DNA of 51,298 bases, taken from positions 1 through 51,298 of the forward strand of contig CALHXW010000240.1 of NCBI GenBank assembly GCA_938040325.1, written 5' to 3'. A program made the translations under genes and the position numbers. Every line of letters begins with the position of its first letter. The first letter of the stretch is position 1. Shown here piece by piece: positions 8,661 through 17,442 of this stretch. The stretch is from an uncultured bacterium. GTDB lineage: Bacteria > Myxococcota_A > UBA9042 > PHBI01. The notes under the pieces are model-generated. The model ran no database searches. It worked only from the letters and a program-made list of their open reading frames with translations, and was not told the DNA's origin.

Positions 8661-11138
8661 TTAGAGGCGCTTTAGCCACACGATCGTCACGCCGTTTCCG
8701 CCTTCATGGCGGCGACCGGGGCGCCACATCTTCACTTGGGACGAGCGGCGAATGAGGTCACGGACCTCATCACGGAGCGCGCCTGTGCCGTGACCGTGGA
8801 TGATCCAGATGGCGTCCCAGCTGTTGCAGTAGCCGCGGTCAATGAGCGGCTCGACAATCTCGCGAACGTCATCGCGCCCAAGTCCTCGCAGGTCGGCGGT
8901 GATGTCGTCGGTCCGCGGCGGCGGAACCGCGGGGTCGTCATCGTCGGCGCGGTAGGGCCGGCTGTTGTCGGCAGCGCTCGACTTCGCTGGGCGAGTTGGT
9001 CTTGGGGGGGTAGGGCGCGCCCCTCCCAAGAGCCCCAGCTCCGAGAGCTTGAGCGTGGTGCGAAGCGGTCCAACGACGACGACAGCGCGGTCGTTCTTGA
9101 GCTCCACCAGCGTGCCGGCCTTCTGAAACGTCCGGACCCAGACTTCACAAGGCACCGGCGGCGCGGACTGGAAGTCGCCGGCGTCGTGTGGCTCCGTCGC
9201 TGGCGCGACCTCGTGACGTCGTGACGACGTCTTCGCCTTTGACGGCGTCGCTTCAGACCGCAGGTCGCTTGGGACCCGCCTGTCCATGGCGGCCTCGAGC
9301 TCGATCAACTCAGAGCGTGCATCGGCGAGGTCGCGCGCGCTGTTGGTCCGTTGAACGGCGGCGACACGCTCGCGCATGGTCTTCATCGCCGACTCGAGAG
9401 CCGCTCGGGCGTCGTGGTAGAGAGCGCGGACCTCCGCCTTTGCCTGGGTCTCGAGGCGTTGACGTACCTCAGCGAGCCGATGCCGCTCGCGCTCATGCTC
9501 TTGGCTCACGCGCTCAGCCTCGCGCTGGGCTAGCTCGGCCTCGGCCCGGGCTCCAGCGAGCCGGTCAAGCGCGGCCTGGAGGCCACTGTGGGCCCCCGTG
9601 AGCTCACGAGCACGCCGCAAGATCTTGGGACTCATGCCAAGGCGGGCGGCGATCTCGAACGGGTTGGACGCGCCTGGCTCACCGTCAGTGAGGACATAGT
9701 TGGGGGTCAGGGTGTCCGGGTCGAGCCCGACAGACGCGTTGGCGAACCGCGGGTCCTCGAAGGGAAGGGTCTTGAGTCGCTCGTAGTGGGTGGTCACGAA
9801 GCCGCGCGCGCCTTTGGACGCCAGTGCCTCAAGGGATGCCATCGCGAGCGCCGCGCCTTGGGTTGGCTCGGTGCCCACGATGATCTCGTCCAACAGAACG
9901 AGGCTGTTCGGCTTGGCAAGGTCCATGACGGCCTGGAGCTCTGTCAGGTGGCCAGAGAACGTCGAGAGGTCCCGGTCGATGTCTTGCGGATCGCCAATGA
10001 GCGCCGAGAGGCTGTCAAAGAGGGGCAGGGTGCTTCCCTCGGCCACCGGAAGCGGGATGGCGGCAGCGGCCATGAGCGCGCAGGCCCCGACGGTGTTGAG
10101 GGTGACCGTCTTTCCACCCGTGTTGGGGCCCGTGATGATCACGAACGCCAGGTCCGGATGCAGTGAGACGTTGTTTGGAATGACGTCGCTGCCCTTGAGC
10201 ATCAAGAGCGGGTTGCGTGCGGCCTTCAGGTTGAGCTCGCCGTTTGGCGAGAGCGTGGGGTTGTGGAGGTCCCAGCGCTCGGCAAATCGCGCTCGCGCCT
10301 GGAGCCCGTCAAGTTCGGCGACGTGCGCTAGCGCGGTGCGTAGGTCGTCGGCGTCGCCAGCGACCCACTCGGTTCGAACGCGCAGCACCCGAACCAGCTC
10401 AAGCTCGGCTGCGGCCGACGCAACCTTGATGGCGTTGTTGATCTCAATGAACTCTGTCGGCTCCAAATAGACCGACTGGCCGGTATTGGACGTGCCGTGG
10501 ATGATGCCTGGGATCTGGCTTTGATAAGACGAGATCACGGGCACCACGTAGCGGTCTTCGCGGAGCGTGTAGATGGGCTCTTGGAGCCAGTCCTGGAGAT
10601 CGGCGCGGCCAACGAACGCTTCGAGTCTGCTCTTGGCCTGCACGTGGAGCGAGATAAGACGCCTGCGGGCCGCAGCAAGCTCTGGGCTGGCGTCGTCGCG
10701 CACGCGGCCGTGCTCATCAAAGGTCCCAGCGAGCTCGCCAGCCAGTAGCTCGAGATCGGGCAGCGCCTCGCCACGAAGACCGAGCTGAGGTGCCGCTTCA
10801 GCGTGGTGTGCGAGGTGCCGCTTGGTGCGATGGATGGCTTGCGCTGTGGTTGACACCAAGAGCAGATCCGCTTCAGCAACCACACCACCACGCGTTGCCA
10901 ACGAGAGCGCGGGTCGAATATCGGCGATGCCATCAAGTGGAAGCATCGCGTCGACCGCGAGCAGACGGCGAAACGACGTCACAGCCAGATACGCCTCAGC
11001 GACGTTTTTTGTGTCCGAGCTGAGCTGCACCCCAAAAATCGCCTCTGAGCCGACATCAGACGACACCTCGCTCGCAAGGGCTTCGAGGATCTTTGGCCAG
11101 CCAAGGTCGACAAGGCATTGTGGGTCGCAGCGCAACAT
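8661..11138 (-). CDS. mutS2: Endonuclease MutS2 with Smr domain
   Basis: 825 aa. MutS2 proteins are MutS-like ATPases without a mismatch-recognition domain; they act on recombination intermediates or stalled, collided ribosomes. Visible here: Walker A GPNTGGKT at 337-344, the signature DRDLSTFSGH at 389-398, Walker B LVLLDE at 413-418 followed by IIVGTEPTQGAA (usual form LGAGTDPxEGAA), and a long coiled coil (AELAQREAERVSQEHERERH). A basic/proline-rich, probably disordered stretch (PTPPRPTRPAKSSAADNS) precedes the C-terminal Smr domain, with DLRG and HGHGTGALR. The ATG at 11138 is chosen because the family's usual start falls there and GGAG lies about 8 nt upstream. It is monocistronic and converges on the sensor gene with only 13 bp between. 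Confidence 0.95.
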   Translation of the reverse strand: MLRCDPQCLVDLGWPKILEALASEVSSDVGSEAIFGVQLSSDTKNVAEAYLAVTSFRRLLAVDAMLPLDGIADIRPALSLATRGGVVAEADLLLVSTTAQAIHRTKRHLAHHAEAAPQLGLRGEALPDLELLAGELAGTFDEHGRVRDDASPELAAARRRLISLHVQAKSRLEAFVGRADLQDWLQEPIYTLREDRYVVPVISSYQSQIPGIIHGTSNTGQSVYLEPTEFIEINNAIKVASAAAELELVRVLRVRTEWVAGDADDLRTALAHVAELDGLQARARFAERWDLHNPTLSPNGELNLKAARNPLLMLKGSDVIPNNVSLHPDLAFVIITGPNTGGKTVTLNTVGACALMAAAAIPLPVAEGSTLPLFDSLSALIGDPQDIDRDLSTFSGHLTELQAVMDLAKPNSLVLLDEIIVGTEPTQGAALAMASLEALASKGARGFVTTHYERLKTLPFEDPRFANASVGLDPDTLTPNYVLTDGEPGASNPFEIAARLGMSPKILRRARELTGAHSGLQAALDRLAGARAEAELAQREAERVSQEHERERHRLAEVRQRLETQAKAEVRALYHDARAALESAMKTMRERVAAVQRTNSARDLADARSELIELEAAMDRRVPSDLRSEATPSKAKTSSRRHEVAPATEPHDAGDFQSAPPVPCEVWVRTFQKAGTLVELKNDRAVVVVGPLRTTLKLSELGLLGGARPTPPRPTRPAKSSAADNSRPYRADDDDPAVPPPRTDDITADLRGLGRDDVREIVEPLIDRGYCNSWDAIWIIHGHGTGALRDEVRDLIRRSSQVKMWRPGRRHEGGNGVTIVWLKRL

Positions 11139-11638
11139 GAAAGGACTCCGCGTGGTGAGACGTGTCGTGGGCAGCGCATAACGCGTCACTGAGCTGGTGA
11201 CCAGCGCAGACAACGCCTGTCATCGAACGCACTCTCGCGCTGGCTTTGAGCGCGCAACGCAAGCGGACGCTCTCCGCGTTACGCGCGCGCACTCGGTCCC
11301 GCGCATCGCCCAACCATTCGAACGGCTGCGTGCACATGCTCAATCGACGCTTGCGCCCCCATAGCCGAAACGTCTGATAATCAATATTATGTAAACTTAT
11401 GGCGCTGGGTGGGTTCGTTTAAGCATGTTGGCACTCCTCCTCCCCAACATGCTCAGTCACGGCGGCGCTGGCCCGCTTGCCGACGAGACGCCAAGACGCT
11501 AGCATCGACCAGTGCGGAGGCGCCCGCCTCTTCGCTCAATCCGATCCTCCCAGTTGAGACGTTGCCTGTTCGCTCCGATGTGGCGGCACGTGGCTTCTCA
11601 TTCGTACCCGCGTCCGACCCGGAGCTGACTAGTCAGAA
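11139..11638. other. 500-bp noncoding region between mutS2 and the FHA gene, rich in inverted repeats
   Basis: No convincing gene is present. It must hold the divergent promoters of mutS2 and the FHA gene. Seen directly: a 13-bp dyad GCTGGTGACCAGC at 11193-11205; a bulged GC-rich hairpin at 11250-11288 (outer arms GCGCGC, inner arms GCGGA/TCCGC); an AT-rich island at 11374-11400 that contains GATAAT 19 bp after TTGCGC (11351-11356); and a perfect 10-bp inverted repeat at 11422-11453. The AT-rich island is unusual for this GC-rich window and is the likeliest promoter region for the FHA operon. Confidence 0.55.
11422..11453. repeat. Perfect 10-bp inverted repeat with 12-bp spacer
   Basis: AGCATGTTGG at 11422-11431 is matched exactly by CCAACATGCT at 11444-11453. 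The 12-bp pyrimidine-rich spacer is CACTCCTCCTCC. No T-run follows, so it is not an ordinary intrinsic terminator. It lies 186 bp before the FHA start codon, just downstream of the AT-rich putative promoter, where it could be an operator or a 5' leader hairpin. Confidence 0.7.
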
Positions 11639-14600
11639 ATGGCGACTCTTCGATTTACTCACGATGACGGTACTCCTGGTGAAGTGCCGATCGACGCCCA
11701 TCATCCTATTGTTAAGGTTGGCCGCAGCAAGGAGTGCGAGATCCGGACGCGCAACAGCACGGTGTCCAGACGGCACTGTCAGGTTGTGTTTACGGGCTCG
11801 GGCTACCGGCTCTACGACCTCAACAGCTCCAACGGGACCTACTTCAACCGCGAGCGCATCAAAGAGCACGAGCTCGGCCCTGGAGATCTCTTTCTCTGCG
11901 GCAACTACGAGGTCACGTTTATCGATGACGGGCCTGCAGCGGAGGCCATCGTCCCTCCGCCAGCAGCAGCCCCGCCCCCCCTACCCGCTGGCGTCAAGCG
12001 CGTTAAGACCCAAGCGATGCCCCGTGCGCTTGCTGACCGCACCAAGGTTCCAAACACGGAGGACGGCCTGCCCGTCCATCCCAGCGCCGATGTCGCGGCT
12101 CAGGCGCGGAAAGACGCCGCTGACGTCATCAAGGAGAACGAGCTGCTCAAGCTCCAAATCGAGCAGCTCAATCAGGCTGTTGACGACGCAACTGCCGCCG
12201 AAGAACGGGAAGTCGCAAAGCGCAAAGAGCTTGAGAAGAAGCTCGCGGAGAGCGCGGCCGACGAGAGCCTCAAGCAGGAGCTTGAGGATGCCAACGCCGA
12301 GATTCAGGCGCTCGAGGAGCTCCGTCTAAAGGAGAAGGCCGACTTCAAGGAGAAGCTCGCGAGCGCGGCCGAAGCTGGTTCGGTCGCCCAAGACCTCGCC
12401 GATGCAAACGACGAGATTGAAGCCCTTGAGGAGCTTCGCAAGACGCTTGAGACCGACCTCACGGAAGCCAAAGGCAAACTTGGGGAGCTCGAGGGGGCCG
12501 TCGAAGAGCTTGAGACGACGCTAGCAAGCGAGCGTGATGCCGCGGCCGCGAAAGCCAAAGAAGGCGCAAGCGAACTGGAAGCGGAACTCGATGCCCTCAA
12601 GGGAGAGGTCGACAACCTTCGCGCGGACTACGACGACGCTAACGACGAGGTCGACGAGCTCAAGAACTCGCTGGCACGCGCAGAGGAAGAGCGCGACGCG
12701 GCACGGGACGAGAACGACCAGCTGGTCAGCAAGGCCGAGGCGTTGGCCGAAGAGATGGAGAAGACGCGTGCCGCGGCGCTCGAAGGCGCCGAGTCGGCGG
12801 CGAAAGAGCAGGCGGCTGCGTTCGAGCGGACACGAAAAGAGCTCGACGAGACGCAGGAGGCGCTCATCACGGCGACAAAGTCGCTGTCGGATGAGAAGTC
12901 GAACGTCAAGAGCGCCAATGAGCGCGCGGACGAACTCTCCAAGCAAGTGAAGACGTTCGAGAAAGACAACGCCACCCTCAAGCAGATGCTGCTCGAAGCG
13001 GCGCCCATCGACGAGCACAACCAGCTGAAAGACGAGCTGGCCGCGCTTCAGAAGGCGCAAGGCAACCTCACCGACGCGCAGAGCCGGGTGAAAGACCTGG
13101 AGTCCGACAACCTGGCGCTTCGGCGGGCACTTGAGGACGCAGAACGGCGGGCTGACGGCGCAGCAAATGTCGCCAAGGAAGTCGATGCGATCGAAAAGGA
13201 GCGGCGGAAGCTCTTTGAAGACCGTGACCGGGTTCAGGCAGAGCTGGACGCGATCGCTGACGACAAGGCCAAGCTCGCCAAGGAGGCCGATGCGACCCGT
13301 GAGGCACTCAAGCAGGCTCAAGATGAGCTGAAGGCAAGCACGAAGGTCCAAGCGAAACAGGCCAAGACCATCGAGACACTTGAGGAGAAGCTAAACGAGC
13401 TCAACGACACACTCATGGCGGCACCTGACCCAGGCAGCCACGACGAGCTTCAGCAAGCGCTCAAGGACGCGATGTTGGACAAGTCAAAAGCGGACAAAGA
13501 GGCGGCTGCAGCCACGAAGGCGCTCGCAGCCCTCAAAGACGAGCTCTCGCTTGCGGCCAACCAGGCGAAGAAAGACAAGAAGGGCCTCGACGAGTTCAAG
13601 CAGCAGGTCAAGGATCTCAACGGGAAGCTCTCGGCGCTCAGCAAAGAGCACGACGAGCTGACGCACGTCCTCTCAAGAGCGGCTTCGGAAGACGAAGTTG
13701 TCGCCATGAAGGACAAGCTGAAGTCGCTTGAGGCGCAGGTCGCCAAGGGTGAGAAGCTCCGGGCAACGGTCGGCAATAGCGAGAAGGCGCTTCGTCAGGA
13801 ACTCGAAAGTCTCAAGAAAAAGCTATCGGCCGCCGATAAGGTGCAAGCAGACCTGACCGAGGCGCGCACGGCGCTCAAGCGCCTACAAGGCGAGGTCGCT
13901 GCGAAAACGACGTCGGAGACCGAGCTGAAGAAGGCGAACGAGACCGCAAGCAAAGAGCTAGCATCCCTGAAGAAGAGGCTGGAAGCGGCGCGGTCGGACA
14001 CGTCCGCCGCCGACAAGGCAAGCGCTGAGGTGAAGACGCTTGAGGCCTCGCTCAAGAAGGCGAAGAGTGCTGCGGCAGAGCTCAAGGAAGAGAACGAGCT
14101 TCTGCTCAAAACCAACAAGAAGAACACCAAGCGACTTGCTGCCCAGATCGAAGAGCAGAAAGTTCTTGAGAAGACGCTCGCAGACGCCAAGAAGGCAGCG
14201 AGCGCGGGTGCGGGTGATGCTGCAGCTCTTGCAAAGCTACAGGCCGCCCACGACGACCTCAGCAAGGAACTCTCTGAGCGCAACAAGCGCGTCAAGGACC
14301 TGGAGAAGGCCGTCGCGGCTGCAAAGGCAGACGCCGAGGCGTCCGACGGCAGCGTGCCGGCCGACGAGTACAACTCGCTGCAGGGCGAGCTGGAGGACGA
14401 ACGCAAGAGCCACGCGGAAGCCCTCAAGACGAACGATGCGCTGGCCAAGAAGCTCGAGCGAGTCCGCGCCGAGCTTGAGACCGAGCGAGATCGTGCTGAC
14501 GATGCTGAGGCCGCAAGCGCCATCGGTGGCGGCGGTGGCGATGACGCCATGCGTGAGAAGATGGACGAGGCGTATCAGGACGTGAACTCGCTTGCACGCG

Positions 14601-14782
14601 ACTGGCGCGACAACGTCCAGGCTATCGGTGACAACATCATCGAGATCGAAGCGGAACTTGACTCGGATGGCCCGACCAAGGACGCGTTCGATGCCATCAC
14701 GGATGCACTAAGTGCACTCAACGACTCAGCGAGTGAGATGAAGAGTGCCCTTAAGACGATGAGGAACATCCTCAATGAGTGA
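11639..14782 (+). CDS. FHA domain protein with about 900-residue coiled coil
   Basis: 1047 aa, predicted cytoplasmic (no signal or membrane helix). Residues 1-97 are a forkhead-associated domain that binds phosphothreonine peptides: conserved GRS at 28-30, SRRH at 43-46 and SSNGT at 63-67. A Pro/Ala linker follows (about 100-125). From about residue 150 to 960 there is almost uninterrupted heptad-rich, highly charged sequence (Glu, Lys, Ala, Leu), a long coiled coil. The C-terminal about 80 residues (MREKMDEAYQDVNSLARDWR) are helical without low complexity. Such proteins often act as scaffolds or filament formers controlled by Ser/Thr kinases. The PilZ gene begins inside its last codons, so the two are translated together. 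Partners are unknown; the only kinase in the window is at 36.0-37.0 kb. Confidence 0.9.
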   Translation: MATLRFTHDDGTPGEVPIDAHHPIVKVGRSKECEIRTRNSTVSRRHCQVVFTGSGYRLYDLNSSNGTYFNRERIKEHELGPGDLFLCGNYEVTFIDDGPAAEAIVPPPAAAPPPLPAGVKRVKTQAMPRALADRTKVPNTEDGLPVHPSADVAAQARKDAADVIKENELLKLQIEQLNQAVDDATAAEEREVAKRKELEKKLAESAADESLKQELEDANAEIQALEELRLKEKADFKEKLASAAEAGSVAQDLADANDEIEALEELRKTLETDLTEAKGKLGELEGAVEELETTLASERDAAAAKAKEGASELEAELDALKGEVDNLRADYDDANDEVDELKNSLARAEEERDAARDENDQLVSKAEALAEEMEKTRAAALEGAESAAKEQAAAFERTRKELDETQEALITATKSLSDEKSNVKSANERADELSKQVKTFEKDNATLKQMLLEAAPIDEHNQLKDELAALQKAQGNLTDAQSRVKDLESDNLALRRALEDAERRADGAANVAKEVDAIEKERRKLFEDRDRVQAELDAIADDKAKLAKEADATREALKQAQDELKASTKVQAKQAKTIETLEEKLNELNDTLMAAPDPGSHDELQQALKDAMLDKSKADKEAAAATKALAALKDELSLAANQAKKDKKGLDEFKQQVKDLNGKLSALSKEHDELTHVLSRAASEDEVVAMKDKLKSLEAQVAKGEKLRATVGNSEKALRQELESLKKKLSAADKVQADLTEARTALKRLQGEVAAKTTSETELKKANETASKELASLKKRLEAARSDTSAADKASAEVKTLEASLKKAKSAAAELKEENELLLKTNKKNTKRLAAQIEEQKVLEKTLADAKKAASAGAGDAAALAKLQAAHDDLSKELSERNKRVKDLEKAVAAAKADAEASDGSVPADEYNSLQGELEDERKSHAEALKTNDALAKKLERVRAELETERDRADDAEAASAIGGGGGDDAMREKMDEAYQDVNSLARDWRDNVQAIGDNIIEIEAELDSDGPTKDAFDAITDALSALNDSASEMKSALKTMRNILNE

Positions 14783-15506
14783 CGCAGAGCTCAACCAAAA
14801 GCCACTTCCCGCCGAGGATCAGAACATCACGCTGATCGCTGTGCGTGAGGGCAACATCTCGGTCACGTCAGCGAAAGTGCTGGTCGTGAAACCAAGTGCG
14901 ATAGCGCTTGAGGTGAACACGAACGTCAGCGAACCGCCGGACTGGGAAGATGCCCAGCCCGTCACGCTGATTTACACTCACGAAGACCGCGTCATGCGGC
15001 TTCGTGCCAGCGTTGACGAGCGCGTCTCCGAGACCCGTCTTCTGGTGAAGCCGATTGGCGACGCTATGGAAGGCGACCGTCGTGACTTTCGGCGCGCTGA
15101 TGTGGCTGCGAAGGTCTACGTCGAGCGGATCGCTGGGACCATGGCGGACGCGCGCGAGGCACAGGCGGTTGCCATCACTGACAGTGCACGCTTTGACGAC
15201 CAGACCGTGAACCTGTCTGGCTCAGGCGTGTCGTTTTTGAGCGGCCTGCCGTTTGAGGCCGGCGACATCGTCGATGTCCGGTTGATCTTGAGTGCACCGA
15301 CGACCGCGCATGTCTCGATCATCGGCCGCGTCGTTCGTGTGTTCGACGGCGATCCGCTCAAGAAAATCGCTGTGCGCTTTGCCGAGCTGTCGGAAGCCCA
15401 CCAAGACATTCTTGTCTACACCGTCTTCTCCAGCCACTTCGAGTCTGAAGGACTGGCAGATGCGTTTGAGGACTTGAAGCCCGGAGACGCCGCTCAGGCT
15501 GAGTGA
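14775..15506 (+). CDS. PilZ domain protein (predicted c-di-GMP binding)
   Basis: 243 aa, cytoplasmic. The N-terminal about 95 residues resemble a YcgR-N/PilZN-like beta domain (ITLIAVREGNISVTSAKVLVV). The PilZ signature follows: the arginine motif RRDFRR at 102-107 and the N-x-S-x-x-G motif at N146, S148 and G151 (VNLSGSGVSF), the residues that bind cyclic di-GMP. The start ATG overlaps the FHA gene by 8 bases (AATGAGTGA), pointing to coupled translation. PilZ proteins of this form often tune motility or surface behaviour in response to c-di-GMP. Coupling with an FHA scaffold suggests it joins phosphothreonine and c-di-GMP signals, which is inference. A strong terminator follows 38 bp downstream. 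Confidence 0.9.
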   Translation: MSDAELNQKPLPAEDQNITLIAVREGNISVTSAKVLVVKPSAIALEVNTNVSEPPDWEDAQPVTLIYTHEDRVMRLRASVDERVSETRLLVKPIGDAMEGDRRDFRRADVAAKVYVERIAGTMADAREAQAVAITDSARFDDQTVNLSGSGVSFLSGLPFEAGDIVDVRLILSAPTTAHVSIIGRVVRVFDGDPLKKIAVRFAELSEAHQDILVYTVFSSHFESEGLADAFEDLKPGDAAQAE

Positions 15507-15543
15507 CCGGGCGCGCCGCCCTACCCCTCACTCAACAAACGAA

Positions 15544-15572
15544 AAAAGGGTGGAGCCATGCTCCACCCTTTT
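15544..15572. terminator. Bidirectional intrinsic terminator
   Basis: Perfect 13-bp stem AAAAGGGTGGAGC / GCTCCACCCTTTT with a CAT loop. The stem has A's on one side and T's on the other, so it works in both directions. It lies between the convergent PilZ gene and the PEGA-like gene and is the clearest terminator in the window. Confidence 0.93.
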
Positions 15573-15610
15573 CTTCGCTCTGCCCGCAGCACGGGCGAGT
15601 CTTCTTCTCG

Positions 15611-16057
15611 CTACAGATCGAAGTCGTCGTCTGCGGGACCCGTCGGAGCCGGCTTCGGCTTCTCTGGCTCGGCAGGCTTGTCGACGCTCTTCTTCGGGAA
15701 CGAAATCGTCTTCTTTGCGATGTGATAGCGAACACGACGAATCGTGCGCTTTTTGAACTCGGTGGGCTTCACGGTGATGGTCACAGGGTCGAGTCCGTCC
15801 TCAACCGGCGTAAAGACGATCTCAAACTGGTCGGTCTCATCGAGCTTCAGCCCCTTCACGTGGGCGACTTTTCCGTTCCGCTCGAACTCGGTCTCACCCC
15901 AATCCTCACCGTTGACCGAGACCTTGGTGTAGGCGGCGTTCTTGAGCGTCACGTGGAATTCACCAACGCGCTCAGCCTCTTCTTCCGCCGAGGTGCCGGA
16001 CCACGCGGAGCCGCTCAACCCCATCAGTAACGTCAGCGCCATTGCGAGAACCTTCAT
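15611..16057 (-). CDS. Small secreted protein with PEGA-like domain
   Basis: 148 aa. A signal peptide (MKVLAMALTLLMGLSGSAWS, cleavage near residue 20) is followed by about 80 residues of beta-strand pattern resembling a PEGA domain (VSVNGEDWGETEF ... VKGLKLDETDQFEIVF). A basic stretch FKKRTIRRVRYHIAKK and a Pro/Lys-rich, acidic C-terminal tail complete it. PEGA domains are small surface or periplasmic beta-sandwich units; the molecular role is unknown. The start is certain: AAGGAG is 7 nt before the ATG. An extended -10 promoter (16094-16121) lies just upstream, and the gene converges on the bidirectional terminator. It looks monocistronic. Confidence 0.8.
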   Translation of the reverse strand: MKVLAMALTLLMGLSGSAWSGTSAEEEAERVGEFHVTLKNAAYTKVSVNGEDWGETEFERNGKVAHVKGLKLDETDQFEIVFTPVEDGLDPVTITVKPTEFKKRTIRRVRYHIAKKTISFPKKSVDKPAEPEKPKPAPTGPADDDFDL

Positions 16058-16093
16058 TGCCTACTCCTTTTCGTGCCGATGTCAGGCGGTGCG

Positions 16094-16121
16094 ATGCTAG
16101 CAAACTTCGGATGGTGGGCAA
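16094..16121 (-). promoter_or_regulatory. Candidate extended -10 promoter of the PEGA-like gene
   Basis: Read on the minus strand: TTGCCC (-35, plus 16116-16121), a 16-bp spacer, then TGC-TAGCAT, an extended -10 (plus 16094-16099). Transcription would start about 30 nt before the ATG. Confidence 0.45.
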
Positions 16122-16221
16122 GTCTCAGTCCCACGCAACCGTGACCGCGCTGACAGCAATGCGCTTTTGCCGTTCTCTATTCCTGTGATGCAACAGGAAA
16201 GCTTCGGCATGCAGCCCAGGC

Positions 16222-17442
16222 TCAACAGACGCGCTGCCCGCCAATCCAGGTTGCTGCGGCAGGGTTGTCATCGCCGAAGCGGTAGAGCAGCTCGCGCCAG
16301 TCGCTCACGGTCGTTACCACGAAGTCGGCGGGTCCGCCGACCTGGAGCAGGCCGCCTGTTGCTAGGCCGAGAGCACGTCCACCGGCCGCCGTCAGACCGA
16401 AGAGGCTCTCTTGGACGCTGAGACCGTACCATGTGCTGGCCAGCGTTCCGACAAGCCACGGGTTCAGCGTCGGGGAGCTGCCAGGGTTGTGGTCTGTCGC
16501 CAGAGCCATGGGCACGCCAGCTTCACGCAAGGCAGCAACAGGGGGACGGCCAGAGTCCCCGAGGTAGAGTGAGGCGGTTGGCAAAAGGACTGCGACGGTT
16601 CCGGAATCGGCCATCGCTGCGACTGCGTCGGCACGAAGGTGCTCAAGGTGGTCAACGCTCACTGCGCCCAGCTCAGCCGCCAGGCGTGCCACCCCCGTGT
16701 GGCTCAGCTGCTCTCCATGTGCCTTAAACGGCAGGCCGCTCGCCCGCGCTGCACGGAAGAGTGTTTCCGCTTCGTCGAGCGAGAATGCGCCTTTGTCGCA
16801 ATAGACGTCTAGCTGGTCGACAAGCCCCTCGTCGACAGCCTGCGGCAGGATCGTGTCGACGATATGGCGGACGTAGGCCTGAGACCTTCCCTCGAACTCG
16901 GGCGGTATCACGTGAGCGGCGAGGAGCGTGGTTGTGATGTGAACAGGGGTCGTTGAGGCGAGCTCACGTGCGGCGCGAAGCTGCATAAGCTCCGTCTCAA
17001 GCTCAAGGCCATACCCACTCTTGATCTCGACGTGCGTCACACCACGCCGCATGAGCGTGTCGAGCCTCTTGCGCCCGCTCAAAACGAGGTCGGCCAGCGT
17101 GCTGGACCGCGTCCGACGCATCGTGCGCCGGATGCCGCCACCGCGCTGCGCCATCTCCAAGTACGAGACCCCTTCGCAGCGGAGCGCGAAGTCGACCACC
17201 CGGTCCCCGCCGTAGATCAAGTGGGTATGGCAATCAACGAGTCCCGGCATGACAACCTTGCCGCCAACGTCCACGACGTCATGAGAGTCGGTCGCCAGCT
17301 CGCCGGCCCGGCCGATCTCGACGACCTCCCGTCCCGCGATCGCGAGCGATGCGTTCGTGTGAACGCCTAACAACCCGTCGCCGCCGCCGCGCATCGTCAA
17401 GAGCTGGCCAATATTGTCCAGCACGGTCACAGGCTGCGTCAC
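16222..17442 (-). CDS. hutI: Imidazolonepropionase
   Basis: 406 aa, full length. It hydrolyses 4-imidazolone-5-propanoate to N-formimidoyl-L-glutamate, the third step of histidine degradation, as a cytoplasmic metal-dependent amidohydrolase. Family motifs: metal ligands in DCHTHL (H72, H74), GGGIRRTMRRTR, HVEIKSGYG, the TTLLAAHVIP segment, FKAHGEQLSHTG, VDHLEH and ALATDHNPGSSP. The start is a GTG sharing one base with the stop codon of the upstream HEAT-repeat membrane protein gene (TAGTG), so translation is coupled to it. No hutH, hutU or hutG is in the window, so the rest of the pathway must lie elsewhere. The pairing with a membrane protein is unusual. Confidence 0.95.
   Translation of the reverse strand: MTQPVTVLDNIGQLLTMRGGGDGLLGVHTNASLAIAGREVVEIGRAGELATDSHDVVDVGGKVVMPGLVDCHTHLIYGGDRVVDFALRCEGVSYLEMAQRGGGIRRTMRRTRSSTLADLVLSGRKRLDTLMRRGVTHVEIKSGYGLELETELMQLRAARELASTTPVHITTTLLAAHVIPPEFEGRSQAYVRHIVDTILPQAVDEGLVDQLDVYCDKGAFSLDEAETLFRAARASGLPFKAHGEQLSHTGVARLAAELGAVSVDHLEHLRADAVAAMADSGTVAVLLPTASLYLGDSGRPPVAALREAGVPMALATDHNPGSSPTLNPWLVGTLASTWYGLSVQESLFGLTAAGGRALGLATGGLLQVGGPADFVVTTVSDWRELLYRFGDDNPAAATWIGGQRVC

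Noticed and set aside
8656..8667. Small CCTCT/AGAGG hairpin between the sensor gene and mutS2
   Set aside because: Only 5 bp of stem and no T-run; it overlaps the mutS2 stop codon and is too weak to call a terminator.
13795..14550. Long minus-strand frame opposite the FHA coiled coil
   Set aside because: Ser/Ala/Leu-rich shadow of a Lys/Glu/Ala coiled coil; no ribosome site or family motif.
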